Part shown: piece by piece, positions 18,414 through 27,836 of the stretch
Numbering within the stretch: position 1 is the first letter of the stretch
Layout of the letters: every line of letters begins with the position of its first letter
Origin: an uncultured Roseovarius sp.
GTDB taxonomy: Bacteria > Pseudomonadota > Alphaproteobacteria > Rhodobacterales > Rhodobacteraceae
Direction of reading: 5' to 3'
DNA length: 45,994 bases
Assembly: GCA_947503145.1 (NCBI GenBank)
Contig: CANNCP010000015.1
Span: forward strand, 1 to 45,994
The notes under the pieces: generated by a model
What the model saw: only the letters and a program-made list of their open reading frames with translations
Told to the model about the DNA's origin: nothing
Databases searched by the model: none
Translations under genes and position numbers: made by a program

Positions 18414-19562
18414 ATGCTGATTTACACGCGAGGCTCAGCCGTAATCGAACACGGCGAAACGTCAGAAGTATTTGAAATTGAAGAAGATGAGTTGGATTGG
18501 GAACCCATTGGCGGCGATGAACGAGGCATGGGGCCGGAAACTACTTATCAAGCGTTGATTGATCACGATGAATTAGGTGAACTGCGTTGGACGATGTCTG
18601 AATACCCCGTGGGCGCTGAGGGGCCAAAGACAACTGACGTTGGGAAACATAAGCTGTTAGAGGACTTCGAATTTGGGCTGGAACACGAGCCTGAATACGA
18701 AGAAGAAGACAACAGCTACGGTGCTTTACGAGATGTTCTCAAAGCTAATCCAATTCTGACTGGAAGAACAAATAAGTCACGTATGGTCGAGATGCTTGTT
18801 GAGTGGTTTCGCCAGTATTACGAGGACCCAGCAAACGAAACTCCGTACAACGGACGTGAGGGCGGATATCTGTATGTTTACGGTGGACCATATTCAGCAG
18901 AAGAAGAATTGCGTGAGAACTTTGAAGATATAGTGCAAGAAGAAGCGATCATGGAGGCTGTCGCCATAATACAAGAAGACGGTACTTGGGATTGGGCGCC
19001 CTCTAGTAGGCACCCAGCAAAGATCGCCTTTTATGAAGAGGCCATGGCTGAGCAAGATCAACAAGAGGAATTAGATTTTGATGACTTGCGCAAAATTGCA
19101 TCTGAGAGAGCGCCTTCTGGGATAGGTACTGACGAAGAACGGTCCATGCGTGCCGAGATTTTGCTGCAAATTGCTGCCGCTAGATCAGAAATGCCGCGAC
19201 CTCCATCACATGGCGGAATGGGGCACAATCATCCACCGGAAGAATTTGAACTTCATGGCCAAGAATTAGAGAACGCGGCGCAAAGCCTCGAAGTCATTGA
19301 GACCGAATTGGCAAATGATGTACCCGATGTAGAAGTAGTTGCAGAACAAACGTCATTTCTTAAAACAGCGTTGGGTTGGGTTGCTGGTAAGTTGGACACA
19401 ACGATTGACGAATTTTGCAAAGGGTTTGGCAAAACGCTTGGTGTTGCTACTGGGGGCGCAGCTATTGCGCTTCCGGCGGCAATTCTCGGCACGGCCTATT
19501 GGGGTAAAATTGCGGCTCTGTTTGGTAGCTTGAAAGGTTGGTTGCTTCTTCTGCTTGTTTAA
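18414..19562 (+). CDS. Unknown acidic protein with hydrophobic C-terminus
   Basis: A 382-residue protein I cannot assign. The ATG at 18,414 follows AAAGGAC by five bases; a TTG seven codons earlier is a poorer start. The N-terminal 240 residues are very acidic (EIEEDELDWEP, EPEYEEEDNSYG) and contain GGYLYVYGGPYSAEEELREN near residues 152-171, a motif I have the impression of seeing in other uncharacterised proteins. A linker with GGMGHNHPPEEFE near 270 follows, then a helical region. The C-terminus has two or three hydrophobic segments (GGAAIALPAAILGTAYW, then GWLLLLLV), suggesting membrane insertion. The DNA is clearly poorer in GC than neighbours, so it is probably recently acquired. Soluble sensor-like N-terminus plus membrane tail, next to restriction and CRISPR genes, is compatible with a defence effector, but this is inference. 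Confidence 0.75.
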   Translation: MLIYTRGSAVIEHGETSEVFEIEEDELDWEPIGGDERGMGPETTYQALIDHDELGELRWTMSEYPVGAEGPKTTDVGKHKLLEDFEFGLEHEPEYEEEDNSYGALRDVLKANPILTGRTNKSRMVEMLVEWFRQYYEDPANETPYNGREGGYLYVYGGPYSAEEELRENFEDIVQEEAIMEAVAIIQEDGTWDWAPSSRHPAKIAFYEEAMAEQDQQEELDFDDLRKIASERAPSGIGTDEERSMRAEILLQIAAARSEMPRPPSHGGMGHNHPPEEFELHGQELENAAQSLEVIETELANDVPDVEVVAEQTSFLKTALGWVAGKLDTTIDEFCKGFGKTLGVATGGAAIALPAAILGTAYWGKIAALFGSLKGWLLLLLV

Positions 19563-19678
19563 AATGTTCCGAACGGCATCGGCCTTTTACAACCATATTG
19601 TGAAACCCGCTTTGTTGCGCACAGTGGGCATCCATGCATCACGCAGCATTTGTAACTATGGGCCCTCTGCGGACATTA

Positions 19679-19737
19679 GGGTCTGGATTCATTGAGTTTC
19701 AAAGCCAGTAGATGACGATGGCTGCGAGAGCGATGGC
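19679..19737 (-). mobile_element. IS5-family end fragment
   Basis: The minus strand reads AIALAAIVIYWL then stop, very like the C-terminus of IS5-group transposases. The frame is followed within 20 bases by GGGTCTGGATTCATTG-type DNA on the plus strand, which resembles a terminal repeat of such elements. The fragment is cut off at 19,738 by the left end of the IS21-family element. Only the last 59 bases remain. Confidence 0.55.
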
Positions 19738-19853
19738 TGTGAATCGGCATGCGAAATTGACCCACTTGGGTGGGTTATGAGCGAGTAAAATTGACCCACC
19801 TGCCACGTTAGTATCCGCGCCGAATAGTGCGGAGGAATAAGCAGGTGATATTG

Positions 19854-21351
19854 ATGGAAAGTGTCTCGAAGATCCGTTGCTGGATATTGGGAGAGGGTCG
19901 CAGCATCCGATCTGTGGCGCGGGCTACCGGTTTGTCGCGGAACACGGTGAAGAAGTATCTGAAGGACGACAGCCCGCCGAGCTATCAGCGGCAAGCGCCA
20001 CCGGCCCGGCATAAGCTGTGCGATGGATTTGACACGCGACTTCAGGAACTTTTTGAGCAAGATCAGAAGCGCCCGCGCCGGGAGCGGCGAACGGCCGTGA
20101 GACTTTATGAGCAGCTTGTGTCGGAAGGGTATACCGGATCCTATTCGCCGGTTCAGCGTTTTGTCCGCGACCTCAAGCGCGCCGACGCCGGATCGGTAGA
20201 TGCGTTCATTCCCCTGCATTTTGCAGCCGGTGATGCCCTCCAGTTCGACTGGAGCGAAGAGCGCGTCGTCTTGGGGGGTGTCGAGCGATCGGTGAAGGTT
20301 GCCCACTTCCGCCTGTGCCATAGTCGCAAGCCCTTTGTCGTCGCCTATCCCGGCGAAGCCCAAGAGATGGTGCTGGATGCTTTTGTGCGGGCGCTGTCCT
20401 TCTACGGCGGGGTCCCGCGACGGGTGATCATCGACAACCCCAAGACCATGGTGACCTATGTCTCGCGCTCGAAGGACCGGATATTCCACCCTCGGTTCCT
20501 GGCCTTGATGAACCACTATGTGATGGAGCCGGTTGCCTGCACCCCTGCGTCGGGTTGGGAGAAGGGACAGGTCGAGAACCAGGTTCAGTTTTTACGAGGC
20601 CGGTTGTTCGCTCCCATGCCAGCCTTTGATGATCTCGATGCGCTGAACGACTGGTTGCACCGGCGCTGCGTAGACTTGGCAAATCGCGCCCATCCTGAAC
20701 AATCGACCCGCACGATTGCAGAGGTTTTTGACGCTGAGCGCGCCGAGCTGCGCCCCCTGGGGCGGGCTTTTGACGGCTACGTGGAGAAGACGGTGCGTGT
20801 CCGCTCCACCTGCTTGGTTCAATACGCCAACAACCGCTACAGTGTGCCTTCCCGGTTTGCAGGCCAGCATGTCTCCCTGCGCCTATGCCGGCCGGATCGT
20901 GCTGGTGTCAGGCCAGGACGTCATTGCTGAGCACAGGCGTCGCTTTACCCGCAACGTCAGCTACTTTGAGCCGTGGCATTATGTTCCTCTGCTGGATCGC
21001 AAGCCGGGCGCCTTGCGCAACGGGGCACCCTTCGTGGATTGGCAATTGCCTGAGGCCATGCATCAGATCAGGGAGCATTACATGGCCGGCAAAGGCGGGG
21101 ATCGGGAGTTCGTCGATCTGCTTCTGCTGGCCCAGGATCACGGGATCGAGGTGGTGGAGACGGCATGCGAACTGGCAGTTGAACAAAACACGTTGCGCCT
21201 TCCTGCCATCACCAATCTGATCAACCAGTTGGTGGAGCCAATCATCACGCCGTTGAACGAAGGCTATTCCTATCCGCAGTTGACCTTGCGGCCCGAGGCC
21301 GATTGCAAGCGCTATGAGACGCTGTGCTCGGCTGAGGAGGCTGCCGCATGA
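19854..21351 (+). pseudogene. istA: istA, IS21-family transposase (frameshifted)
   Basis: An IstA transposase with an N-terminal helix-turn-helix (SIRSVARATGLSRNTVKKYL) and an rve/DDE core: LQFDWSEERV, then RRVIIDNPKTM, then EKGQVENQVQF. The reading frame breaks near 20,875-20,885. Upstream sequence reads AGQHVSLR in one frame, and the continuation YAGRIVLVSGQDVIAEHRR is in another. The second part runs to 21,351, where its TGA overlaps the istB ATG. One small indel explains the break; a sequencing error or programmed shift cannot be excluded, but no slippery sequence stands out. Confidence 0.85.
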
Positions 21352-21425
21352 ACGCCCTCATCGACCAACTGACTGCCTTGAGGCTCCATGGAATGGCAGC
21401 TTGCGCACACGATTTGCTGTCCGTG
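21348..21425 (+). pseudogene. istB: istB 5' part, cut by IS256 insertion
   Basis: The first 26 codons of the IS21 helper ATPase (MNALIDQLTALRLHGMAACA...). Its ATG overlaps the istA stop. It ends at the 9-bp duplicated target CTGTCCGTG (21,417-21,425), where the IS256-family element begins. The remainder lies at 22,758-23,420. Removing the insert plus one target copy (1341 bp, 447 codons) restores a continuous frame. Confidence 0.85.
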
Positions 21426-22757
21426 GGGAGTGTCATGAACTCTGTGTATCTGGCCCGGCCCATGCGGGTTTCAGATACGGTCACGCATTGAAGCGCTCGT
21501 CGAACATGATAGCAAATTGGTTGCGGGCGGCAAACCATTCCCGGACATTCCTGCCTCCTTTCTCGAAGTTTCGGATGGCGAGGTAGATCAGCTTCGTAGC
21601 GGCCTCCTCGGTTGGAAACGAGCCACGCGTTTTGATCGATTTCCGGATTACCCGGTTTAGGCTTTCTATGGCATTCGTGGTGTAGATGATCTTGCGGATT
21701 GCCGGATCGAAGGCGAAGAATGGGATCACCTCCTGCCACGCCCGCCGCCATGCTGGGGCAATCGAGGCGTATTTCCCGGCCCATTTCTCCTCGAAAGCGT
21801 CCAGTTCGGCAGCGGCCTGATCGGCTGTGGCAGCCCCGTAAATCAGGCGCAGATCGGCGGCGACGGCTTTGCGGTCCTTCCAGGCGCAGAAGTTCAGCGA
21901 ATGGCGCACCAGATGCACGATACAGGTCTGAACTGTGGCCTCGGGAAAGGCGGCTGTGATCGCCTCCGGGAAGCCCTTGAGGCCGTCCACGACGGCGATG
22001 AGGATGTCCTGGACCCTGCGGTTCTTCAGCTCGTTCATCACGGAGAGCCAGAATTTGGCACCCTCGTTCTCTGCGATCCAGAGCCCCAGAACCTCGCGGA
22101 CACCGTCTCGTGAGACGCCCAGGGCCACATAGACCGCTTTGTTTTTCACCATGCGGCTGTCAGCGTCACGGATTTTCACCCGAAGCGCGTCGAAAATGAC
22201 GATGGGATACATTCGGTCCAGCGCCCGGGACTGCCATTCGCGAACCTCGTCCAGCACAGCGCCGGTAACCCGGCTGATCAGGTCCGGCGAAACCTGTAGG
22301 CCGTAGACATCCTCAAGGTGGGCGCGGATGTCGCGGACCGTCAGGCCCGCTGCGTAGAGACCGATGATTTTGTCATCCATCCCGTCAATCCGGGTCTGGC
22401 CCTTCTTGATCAACTCGGGCTCGAAACTGCCGTCCCGATCACGAGGCACAGAGATCGGCACCTCGCCATCCTGACCCTTCAGGCGCTTGCTGGCTGTGCC
22501 GTTGCGCCGGTTGGGCTGACCTGGCGGCGCGTCCTTGCCTTCCTCATAGCCCAGGTGCGCCGTCAGTTCAGCCCCCAGCATCCGCTCCATCAGCCTTATC
22601 CTGAGCTCTTTCATCAGCCCGGTATCGCCGAGCAAATCCTCAGGCCGCTCGCAGCCCTTCAAAAGCTCGTCCAGTAATTCCTTGGAAATCGTCATCGTCC
22701 TTGCTCCTCTCAGGAAGCATGGACCAAAGCGCAGTTACACAGAAGACCGGACACTCT
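21426..22757 (-). mobile_element. IS256-family insertion sequence
   Basis: A 1.33-kb element inserted inside istB. Its ends are imperfect inverted repeats containing GAGTGTC and, about ten bases further in, CTGTGTA. It is flanked by direct 9-bp copies of CTGTCCGTG at 21,417-21,425 and 22,758-22,766, the duplication size expected for this family. It holds one transposase gene on the minus strand. The clean duplication indicates a simple and fairly recent insertion. The exact border may be off by one base. Confidence 0.9.
21481..22695 (-). CDS. IS256 family transposase
   Basis: A full-length 404-residue mutator-type DDE transposase. The first aspartate lies in [14 protein letters not shown], the second in [14 protein letters not shown], with the family C/H segment [10 protein letters not shown]. 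The glutamate is in [20 protein letters not shown] precedes the ATG at 22,695. The frame is intact, so the element may be active and could supply transposition of related copies elsewhere. It is transcribed opposite to the host istAB. Confidence 0.95.
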   Translation of the reverse strand: MTISKELLDELLKGCERPEDLLGDTGLMKELRIRLMERMLGAELTAHLGYEEGKDAPPGQPNRRNGTASKRLKGQDGEVPISVPRDRDGSFEPELIKKGQTRIDGMDDKIIGLYAAGLTVRDIRAHLEDVYGLQVSPDLISRVTGAVLDEVREWQSRALDRMYPIVIFDALRVKIRDADSRMVKNKAVYVALGVSRDGVREVLGLWIAENEGAKFWLSVMNELKNRRVQDILIAVVDGLKGFPEAITAAFPEATVQTCIVHLVRHSLNFCAWKDRKAVAADLRLIYGAATADQAAAELDAFEEKWAGKYASIAPAWRRAWQEVIPFFAFDPAIRKIIYTTNAIESLNRVIRKSIKTRGSFPTEEAATKLIYLAIRNFEKGGRNVREWFAARNQFAIMFDERFNA

Positions 22758-23420
22758 CTGTCCGTGCGCAAACCGCCAAGTCTGACCACAGCGATAAAGC
22801 AACTGATCGACGCGGAAACTGTAGAGCGGCGAGTGCGCTCCATCCAGTATCAAATGCGCATCGCGAAGTTCCCGCATCACAAGGACTTCGCCACCTTCGA
22901 TTACAGCGCCACCGCGGTCACCAAGGCCCAGATCGAACCCTTCTGCTCGGGCCAGTTCACCGAGGAGGCGCACAACCTCATCCTGGTGGGCGGAACAGGG
23001 ACAGGCAAAACCCACATCGCCATCGCGCTTGGAACCACATTGATCAACAACGGCAAGAAGGCCCGCTTCTTCAAAGCGGTCGATCTGATCAATGCCCTGA
23101 TCAAGGAACAGGCCGACGGCAATGCCGGGAAGATCATCCGGCAGCTGTCGGCCCTGGATTGCGTCATCATCGACGAGTTGGGCTATATCCCGTTCCCAAA
23201 ATCCGGCGGCGCATTGCTGTTCCACCTGATCAGCAAGCTCTATGAGAAAACCAGCGTCATCATCACCACCAACCTGGAGTTCGGGGAATGGGTCGCTGTC
23301 TTCGGCGATGCCAAAATGACAACTGCACTGCTGGACCGCGTCACGCACCACTGCGCCATCATCGAGACCGGCAACAGGTCATACCGCTTCGCGCAGAGCA
23401 AACGCCGCACAGAAAAATAA
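22758..23420 (+). pseudogene. istB: istB 3' part, IS21 helper ATPase
   Basis: The main body of IstB after the IS256 insertion, from the second target copy onwards ([22 protein letters not shown]). It has Walker [10 protein letters not shown], Walker [13 protein letters not shown], and the IstB motifs TTNLEFGEW and [13 protein letters not shown]. An ATG upstream at 22,701 or 22,728 lies in IS256 DNA and could allow a truncated product lacking the first 26 residues. The AAA+ core is intact. IstB normally forms an oligomer that picks target DNA and stimulates IstA. Confidence 0.85.
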
Positions 23421-23552
23421 CCGCGCCGCAAGCAAAGCCCCCAGACGGACTCGCTATATGAGGGTGGCCCGCCTGGGGGCTTTGCCATCCAAAAGGCGGG
23501 TCAGAATCAAATGCTGAAGCCGGGTCAACTTTGAACGCTTATTGACAATAGC

Positions 23553-26346
23553 GTTTCGATCCACGCCCCCGTGAAGGAGGCGGCCGCCTGATCGACCGTC
23601 ACCTCTGGCGCTGGCGGGTTTCGATCCACGCCCCCGTGAAGGAGGCGGCACCGTAACTGGCGTGCAGGGCCTTGGTAGAGCCTGTTTCGATCCACGCCCC
23701 CGTGAAGGAGGCGGCCACCGCACATGCGTGACGTGCTGGGCGGACTGCTGTTTCGATCCACGCCCCCGTGAAGGAGGCGGCGGATGTGCGACAAGAAAGC
23801 CGTATCAGTGTCGATGTTTCGATCCACGCCCCCGTGAAGGAGGCGGCCCGGCACGGGCACGGTAGCGATACTGGCGAGTAAGTTTCGATCCACGCCCCCG
23901 TGAAGGAGGCGGCGACGGATCCGCCCTTGGGCACCGTGCCGCCCTCGTTTCGATCCACGCCCCCGTGAAGGAGGCGGCATGACAGCGCACCGTCTGCGCA
24001 GCTTACCGTACAGTTTCGATCCACGCCCCCGTGAAGGAGGCGGCCCTCGAAGATCGCAAATTCAGCGCGTGTCATGGGGTTTCGATCCACGCCCCCGTGA
24101 AGGAGGCGGCACGCGGGTTAAGGCGCTCGGCCCAAAGAGGACAGTTTCGATCCACGCCCCCGTGAAGGAGGCGGCGCAGGCCGCAGCCTACGGGGGTTTC
24201 AGTAATGGCGTTTCGATCCACGCCCCCGTGAAGGAGGCGGCGAATGTTGCGGGGTCAACGCCGGTTGAGGTGGTGTTTCGATCCACGCCCCCGTGAAGGA
24301 GGCGGCGGTGGGGGCGGCATTGGCGCGGCGGTCGCTAATGTTTCGATCCACGCCCCCGTGAAGGAGGCGGCCGCAGATTGAGATCAGGATAGGAGACGCG
24401 CCATGTTTCGATCCACGCCCCCGTGAAGGAGGCGGCGAGGGTTTCAGGCCCTTCAATCTGACGCCCCTTGGTTTCGATCCACGCCCCCGTGAAGGAGGCG
24501 GCTTTCTGGCTGCCATTTGCGCAGCGCCGTGGCTACGTTTCGATCCACGCCCCCGTGAAGGAGGCGGCATCCGCCTCAGCCTGCCATTCCCGCCACTCGC
24601 GGGTTTCGATCCACGCCCCCGTGAAGGAGGCGGCCAGCACGATCATGGCGAGCCCGGGGAGCAGCATGTTTCGATCCACGCCCCCGTGAAGGAGGCGGCT
24701 CGTAATACTCAACGGCTGCGGCCATAATGGCGTGTTTCGATCCACGCCCCCGTGAAGGAGGCGGCCCGCGACGGATGCCGCATCAGTTGCGGCAATACCG
24801 TTTCGATCCACGCCCCCGTGAAGGAGGCGGCCGCTGTGTCATCACAATTCTATAGAGGTTCGACATGTTTCGATCCACGCCCCCGTGAAGGAGGCGGCAC
24901 CAGTGGCTTGGGCCACCATGCCAACAGACCTGTTTCGATCCACGCCCCCGTGAAGGAGGCGGCTCGGCACGGGCATGGAGCCTAGCACGGTATGGCTGTT
25001 TCGATCCACGCCCCCGTGAAGGAGGCGGCTAGTCAAAAAATAAAATCCGACGATAATCATCTGTTTCGATCCACGCCCCCGTGAAGGAGGCGGCTTCCCC
25101 GCCGTATCCGGCGCGGGGCTTATCGTGGTTTCGATCCACGCCCCCGTGAAGGAGGCGGCATCCGCCACCAAGCGGCATATTACATCATTGATGTTTCGAT
25201 CCACGCCCCCGTGAAGGAGGCGGCCGCTGTGTAGATGACACCCTCAAGACTTGGGGAGTTTCGATCCACGCCCCCGTGAAGGAGGCGGCAATAACTTGAT
25301 CACCTCTGCAACCGTCTTGGCAGGTTTCGATCCACGCCCCCGTGAAGGAGGCGGCCAGGATTGCCGCCGATCAGCGTATTGCACAACTGGTTTCGATCCA
25401 CGCCCCCGTGAAGGAGGCGGCCCCCGGCTTTGTAATTCGGTGCATGTGGTTAATTAGTTTCGATCCACGCCCCCGTGAAGGAGGCGGCCCACTATTGGAG
25501 CAGTCGTGTGGCTGGTCCGCCTCGTTTCGATCCACGCCCCCGTGAAGGAGGCGGCTTTTGATCGTGCTGCGGTGTGGCGTCAGGGGGGAGTTTCGATCCA
25601 CGCCCCCGTGAAGGAGGCGGCGAAATGTCTGACTTTGATGGCGTAGGCACTGTTGTTTCGATCCACGCCCCCGTGAAGGAGGCGGCTTCAGGCCTTTGAT
25701 GTCGCCGCCTAGGTTATCTCGTTTCGATCCACGCCCCCGTGAAGGAGGCGGCGGCTGGACGCTGGCAGCCGCATGCCCACCACATCGTTTCGATCCACGC
25801 CCCCGTGAAGGAGGCGGCCGCCGATGATTGACGCATCTTGTGTGTCCGATTGGTTTCGATCCACGCCCCCGTGAAGGAGGCGGCATGTGCCAGATTCCTT
25901 GCCTTGGGTTTCCCCGTTGTTTCGATCCACGCCCCCGTGAAGGAGGCGGCGGGTAGCAAAGGCCGTGCGCCAGCGATCAGTGCCGTTTCGATCCACGCCC
26001 CCGTGAAGGAGGCGGCCGCTGATATAATCATCGCCACCGCCCGGCAGCGTGTTTCGATCCACGCCCCCGTGAAGGAGGCGGCGCTCCACATCACGGCTGG
26101 TGGGGTCGTCCAGGCCGTTTCGATCCACGCCCCCGTGAAGGAGGCGGCGAAAAACCCGGCGCGGGACCGGGGTGGAGGGCGGTTTCGATCCACGCCCCCG
26201 TGAAGGAGGCGGCGGCTGGACGCTGGCAGCCGCATGCCCACCACATCGTTTCGATCCACGCCCCCGTGAAGGAGGCGGCCTTTTTTGTAGGACAATGACG
26301 CCTCCATGAAACGCGTTTCGATCCACGCCCCCGTGAAGGAGGCGGC
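23553..26346 (-). CRISPR. Type I-C CRISPR array, 43 repeats / 42 spacers
   Basis: Forty-three copies of a 32-bp repeat that begins GTTTCGATCCACG and ends GAAGGAGGCGGC on the plus strand, all identical as far as I can read. They are separated by 42 spacers of 33-35 nt. In crRNA sense (minus strand) the repeat has a 7-bp stem (CGCCTCC with GGGGGCG, one wobble) over TTCAC and ends in the handle TGGATCGAAAC, as in type I-C. The leader side is at 26,346 next to cas2. The old end stops at 23,553, where five bases of a further spacer (23,548-23,552) meet the IS21 end. The spacers at 25,753-25,786 and 26,214-26,247 are identical. Confidence 0.98.
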
Positions 26347-26513
26347 CCTTCGATTATAAACGATTGAAAGAGCGTTGGGAAAGCCCGGCAATTTGCGAAC
26401 CTTCCCTGAAATGGATGCTGAAGATCAATATTATAGCGTGAAGCGCCCCAAGCCCATCGTTTTTCTAGCTTGCGAACCACAGGCGTTGGGAGCGAGCGCT
26501 ACAGGTTCGCAGA
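26347..26513 (-). promoter_or_regulatory. CRISPR leader
   Basis: The 167 bases between the cas2 stop and the first repeat. In array sense it contains TATAAT at plus coordinates 26,430-26,435 (no clear -35) and another TATAAT at 26,353-26,358 just before the array. It has repeated words: TTGCGAACC at 26,393-26,401 and 26,470-26,478 with an inverted copy GGTTCGCA at 26,504-26,511, and GCGTTGGGA at 26,372 and 26,483. These may be spacer-integration or host-factor sites, or a cas2 distal hairpin. Confidence 0.7.
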
Positions 26514-26804
26514 TTAAACGATCAGCAGCCCATCCATGTCGGTCGAAGGCTTTGCGCCGATATGTTCCACTCGTTTACGCCATTCGCGTCCCAATAGATA
26601 GAATCGTAAGGAATCTGTTTCAGGATTGATGATCTCGATAAGGCGGGCGCGCAACGCGGTCCATTGGGCGGGATCGAGGTCGCACTCAAAGACAGAGTAT
26701 TGGACACGTTGCCCCCAATCTTCGCAGGCGCGGGCGATTTGGCGCAGACGGCGGCGACCTTCCCGGCTCTCGGTGCTGACATCATAGGTGACAAGGACCA
26801 TCAT
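26514..26804 (-). CDS. cas2: CRISPR-associated endonuclease Cas2
   Basis: A 96-residue Cas2 with the ferredoxin-like start [11 protein letters not shown], the usual aspartate after the first strand, and [15 protein letters not shown] in the middle. With Cas1 it forms the spacer integration complex. It begins three bases after the cas1 stop and ends next to the leader. The ATG at 26,804 or at 26,801 may be used. Length is normal. Confidence 0.96.
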   Translation of the reverse strand: MMVLVTYDVSTESREGRRRLRQIARACEDWGQRVQYSVFECDLDPAQWTALRARLIEIINPETDSLRFYLLGREWRKRVEHIGAKPSTDMDGLLIV

Positions 26805-26807
26805 GTT

Positions 26808-27836
26808 TCAACTCCAGATCCAGGCCGGATACGCATCAATATCGCCGCGCAGATGCCGCGCGAGAAGCTGTGCCTGCACCTGAGGAACCAGACCCAAGGC
26901 TATTCGTTCATCCAGCCACGGATGGCGTAGCTCGGTTCGCTTGCGCGCCTGGTAGCTCTCAAGAACGGCTTTACGGCCTGCATCATTCAGAAGGACAGCA
27001 CCCGTCTCTTCGTGTCGAAAACTTGAGGATGTCAGCTGGCGACGGTTGATCAAGCTCAGGCACACGCGATCCGCAAGAGGGGCGCGCATCTCCTCCATGA
27101 GATCTAGGGCGAGTGACATGCGACCGGGACGGTCGCGGTGCAGGAAACCCATCTGTGGGTCCAGACCATGACTTTCGCAGGCAGCGCGGGTGTTTAGCGC
27201 GCAGAGCACATAGAGAAACGACAGTGTCGCGTTGACGGCATCGCGTGGCGGACGGCGGTTGCGACCGGTGAAGGTAAATACCGGCTCAGGGTTACGGATA
27301 AGGCTGGGAAAAGCGGACCAGTAAGCACGGCCAGCTTCGCCTTCGTAGCCACGCAGGGCGTCAAGATCGTCTGCGCTAAGGGCGAAACGGGCCGCGTCCA
27401 GTAGTCGCCGTTGAGCCGCATCCACAACATCGCCACCGCATGTGTCGGGGTAGTCGCGCAGATGGCGGCGCAAGACTGCGCGCTGATTGGCGATCTTGGC
27501 CGCAACGACGGCACGGGCAACCGGCAGCGCATTTGCGGCCTTGGTTGCTTCGTGCTGGGCCCGGCGCAGCAACACATTGCCAGTTTGTGGGCCTTCGATC
27601 CTGGCCATCAGCTTGCCTGAATATCCGAGCCACGCAACGGAAATTCCGGCATCGCTGGCAAACCCCATAAGGGCGGGCGAAACGGCGACCTGCCCGAAAC
27701 AGACGATCTGTCCCAGAAGGTGGGCAGGCGCACGCGCGCGCACAGTTCCGTCAATCTCGACCGCGATCGTCTCCCCATCCTTGCGCAAGTAGGCACCTTC
27801 GGTTGTGACGTAGAGCGTGTTGAGCAACTTTTTCAT
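26808..27836 (-). CDS. cas1: CRISPR-associated integrase Cas1 (type I-C)
   Basis: A 342-residue Cas1. The catalytic metal ligands are seen as E165 in GYEGEAGR, H233 in GFLHRDRPGRM, and acidic residues in LALDLMEEMR (about 245-248). It joins protospacers to the leader-end repeat. Its ATG overlaps the cas4 stop (ATGA), and cas2 follows closely, so cas4-cas1-cas2 form a coupled adaptation block. Intact. Confidence 0.97.
   Translation of the reverse strand: MKKLLNTLYVTTEGAYLRKDGETIAVEIDGTVRARAPAHLLGQIVCFGQVAVSPALMGFASDAGISVAWLGYSGKLMARIEGPQTGNVLLRRAQHEATKAANALPVARAVVAAKIANQRAVLRRHLRDYPDTCGGDVVDAAQRRLLDAARFALSADDLDALRGYEGEAGRAYWSAFPSLIRNPEPVFTFTGRNRRPPRDAVNATLSFLYVLCALNTRAACESHGLDPQMGFLHRDRPGRMSLALDLMEEMRAPLADRVCLSLINRRQLTSSSFRHEETGAVLLNDAGRKAVLESYQARKRTELRHPWLDERIALGLVPQVQAQLLARHLRGDIDAYPAWIWS

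Larger units (their letters stand above)
19738..23547 (+). mobile_element. IS21-family element interrupted by IS256
   Basis: Ends are imperfect 26-bp inverted repeats, starting TGTGAATCGGCATGC at 19,738 and, read inward from 23,547, TGTCAATAAGCGTTC. Both reach TTGACCC, and several GACCC repeats lie just inside each end. Genes are istA then istB. Without the 1.33-kb inserted IS256 and one target copy the element would be about 2.47 kb, normal for IS21. istA is frameshifted and istB interrupted, so it is inactive. No target duplication is seen: the left flank is an IS5 fragment and the right flank is five bases of a CRISPR spacer. A rearrangement at the element is therefore likely. Confidence 0.85.

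Noticed and set aside
23553..26346. Self-targeting spacers against genes in this window
   Set aside because: I looked for obvious matches by eye and saw none; a computed search of all 42 spacers on both strands would be needed to settle it.
23525..26480. Many open frames through the CRISPR array with repeated [11 protein letters not shown] or [11 protein letters not shown] peptides
   Set aside because: They are translations of the 32-bp repeat on both strands; no real start sites and the array explains them.
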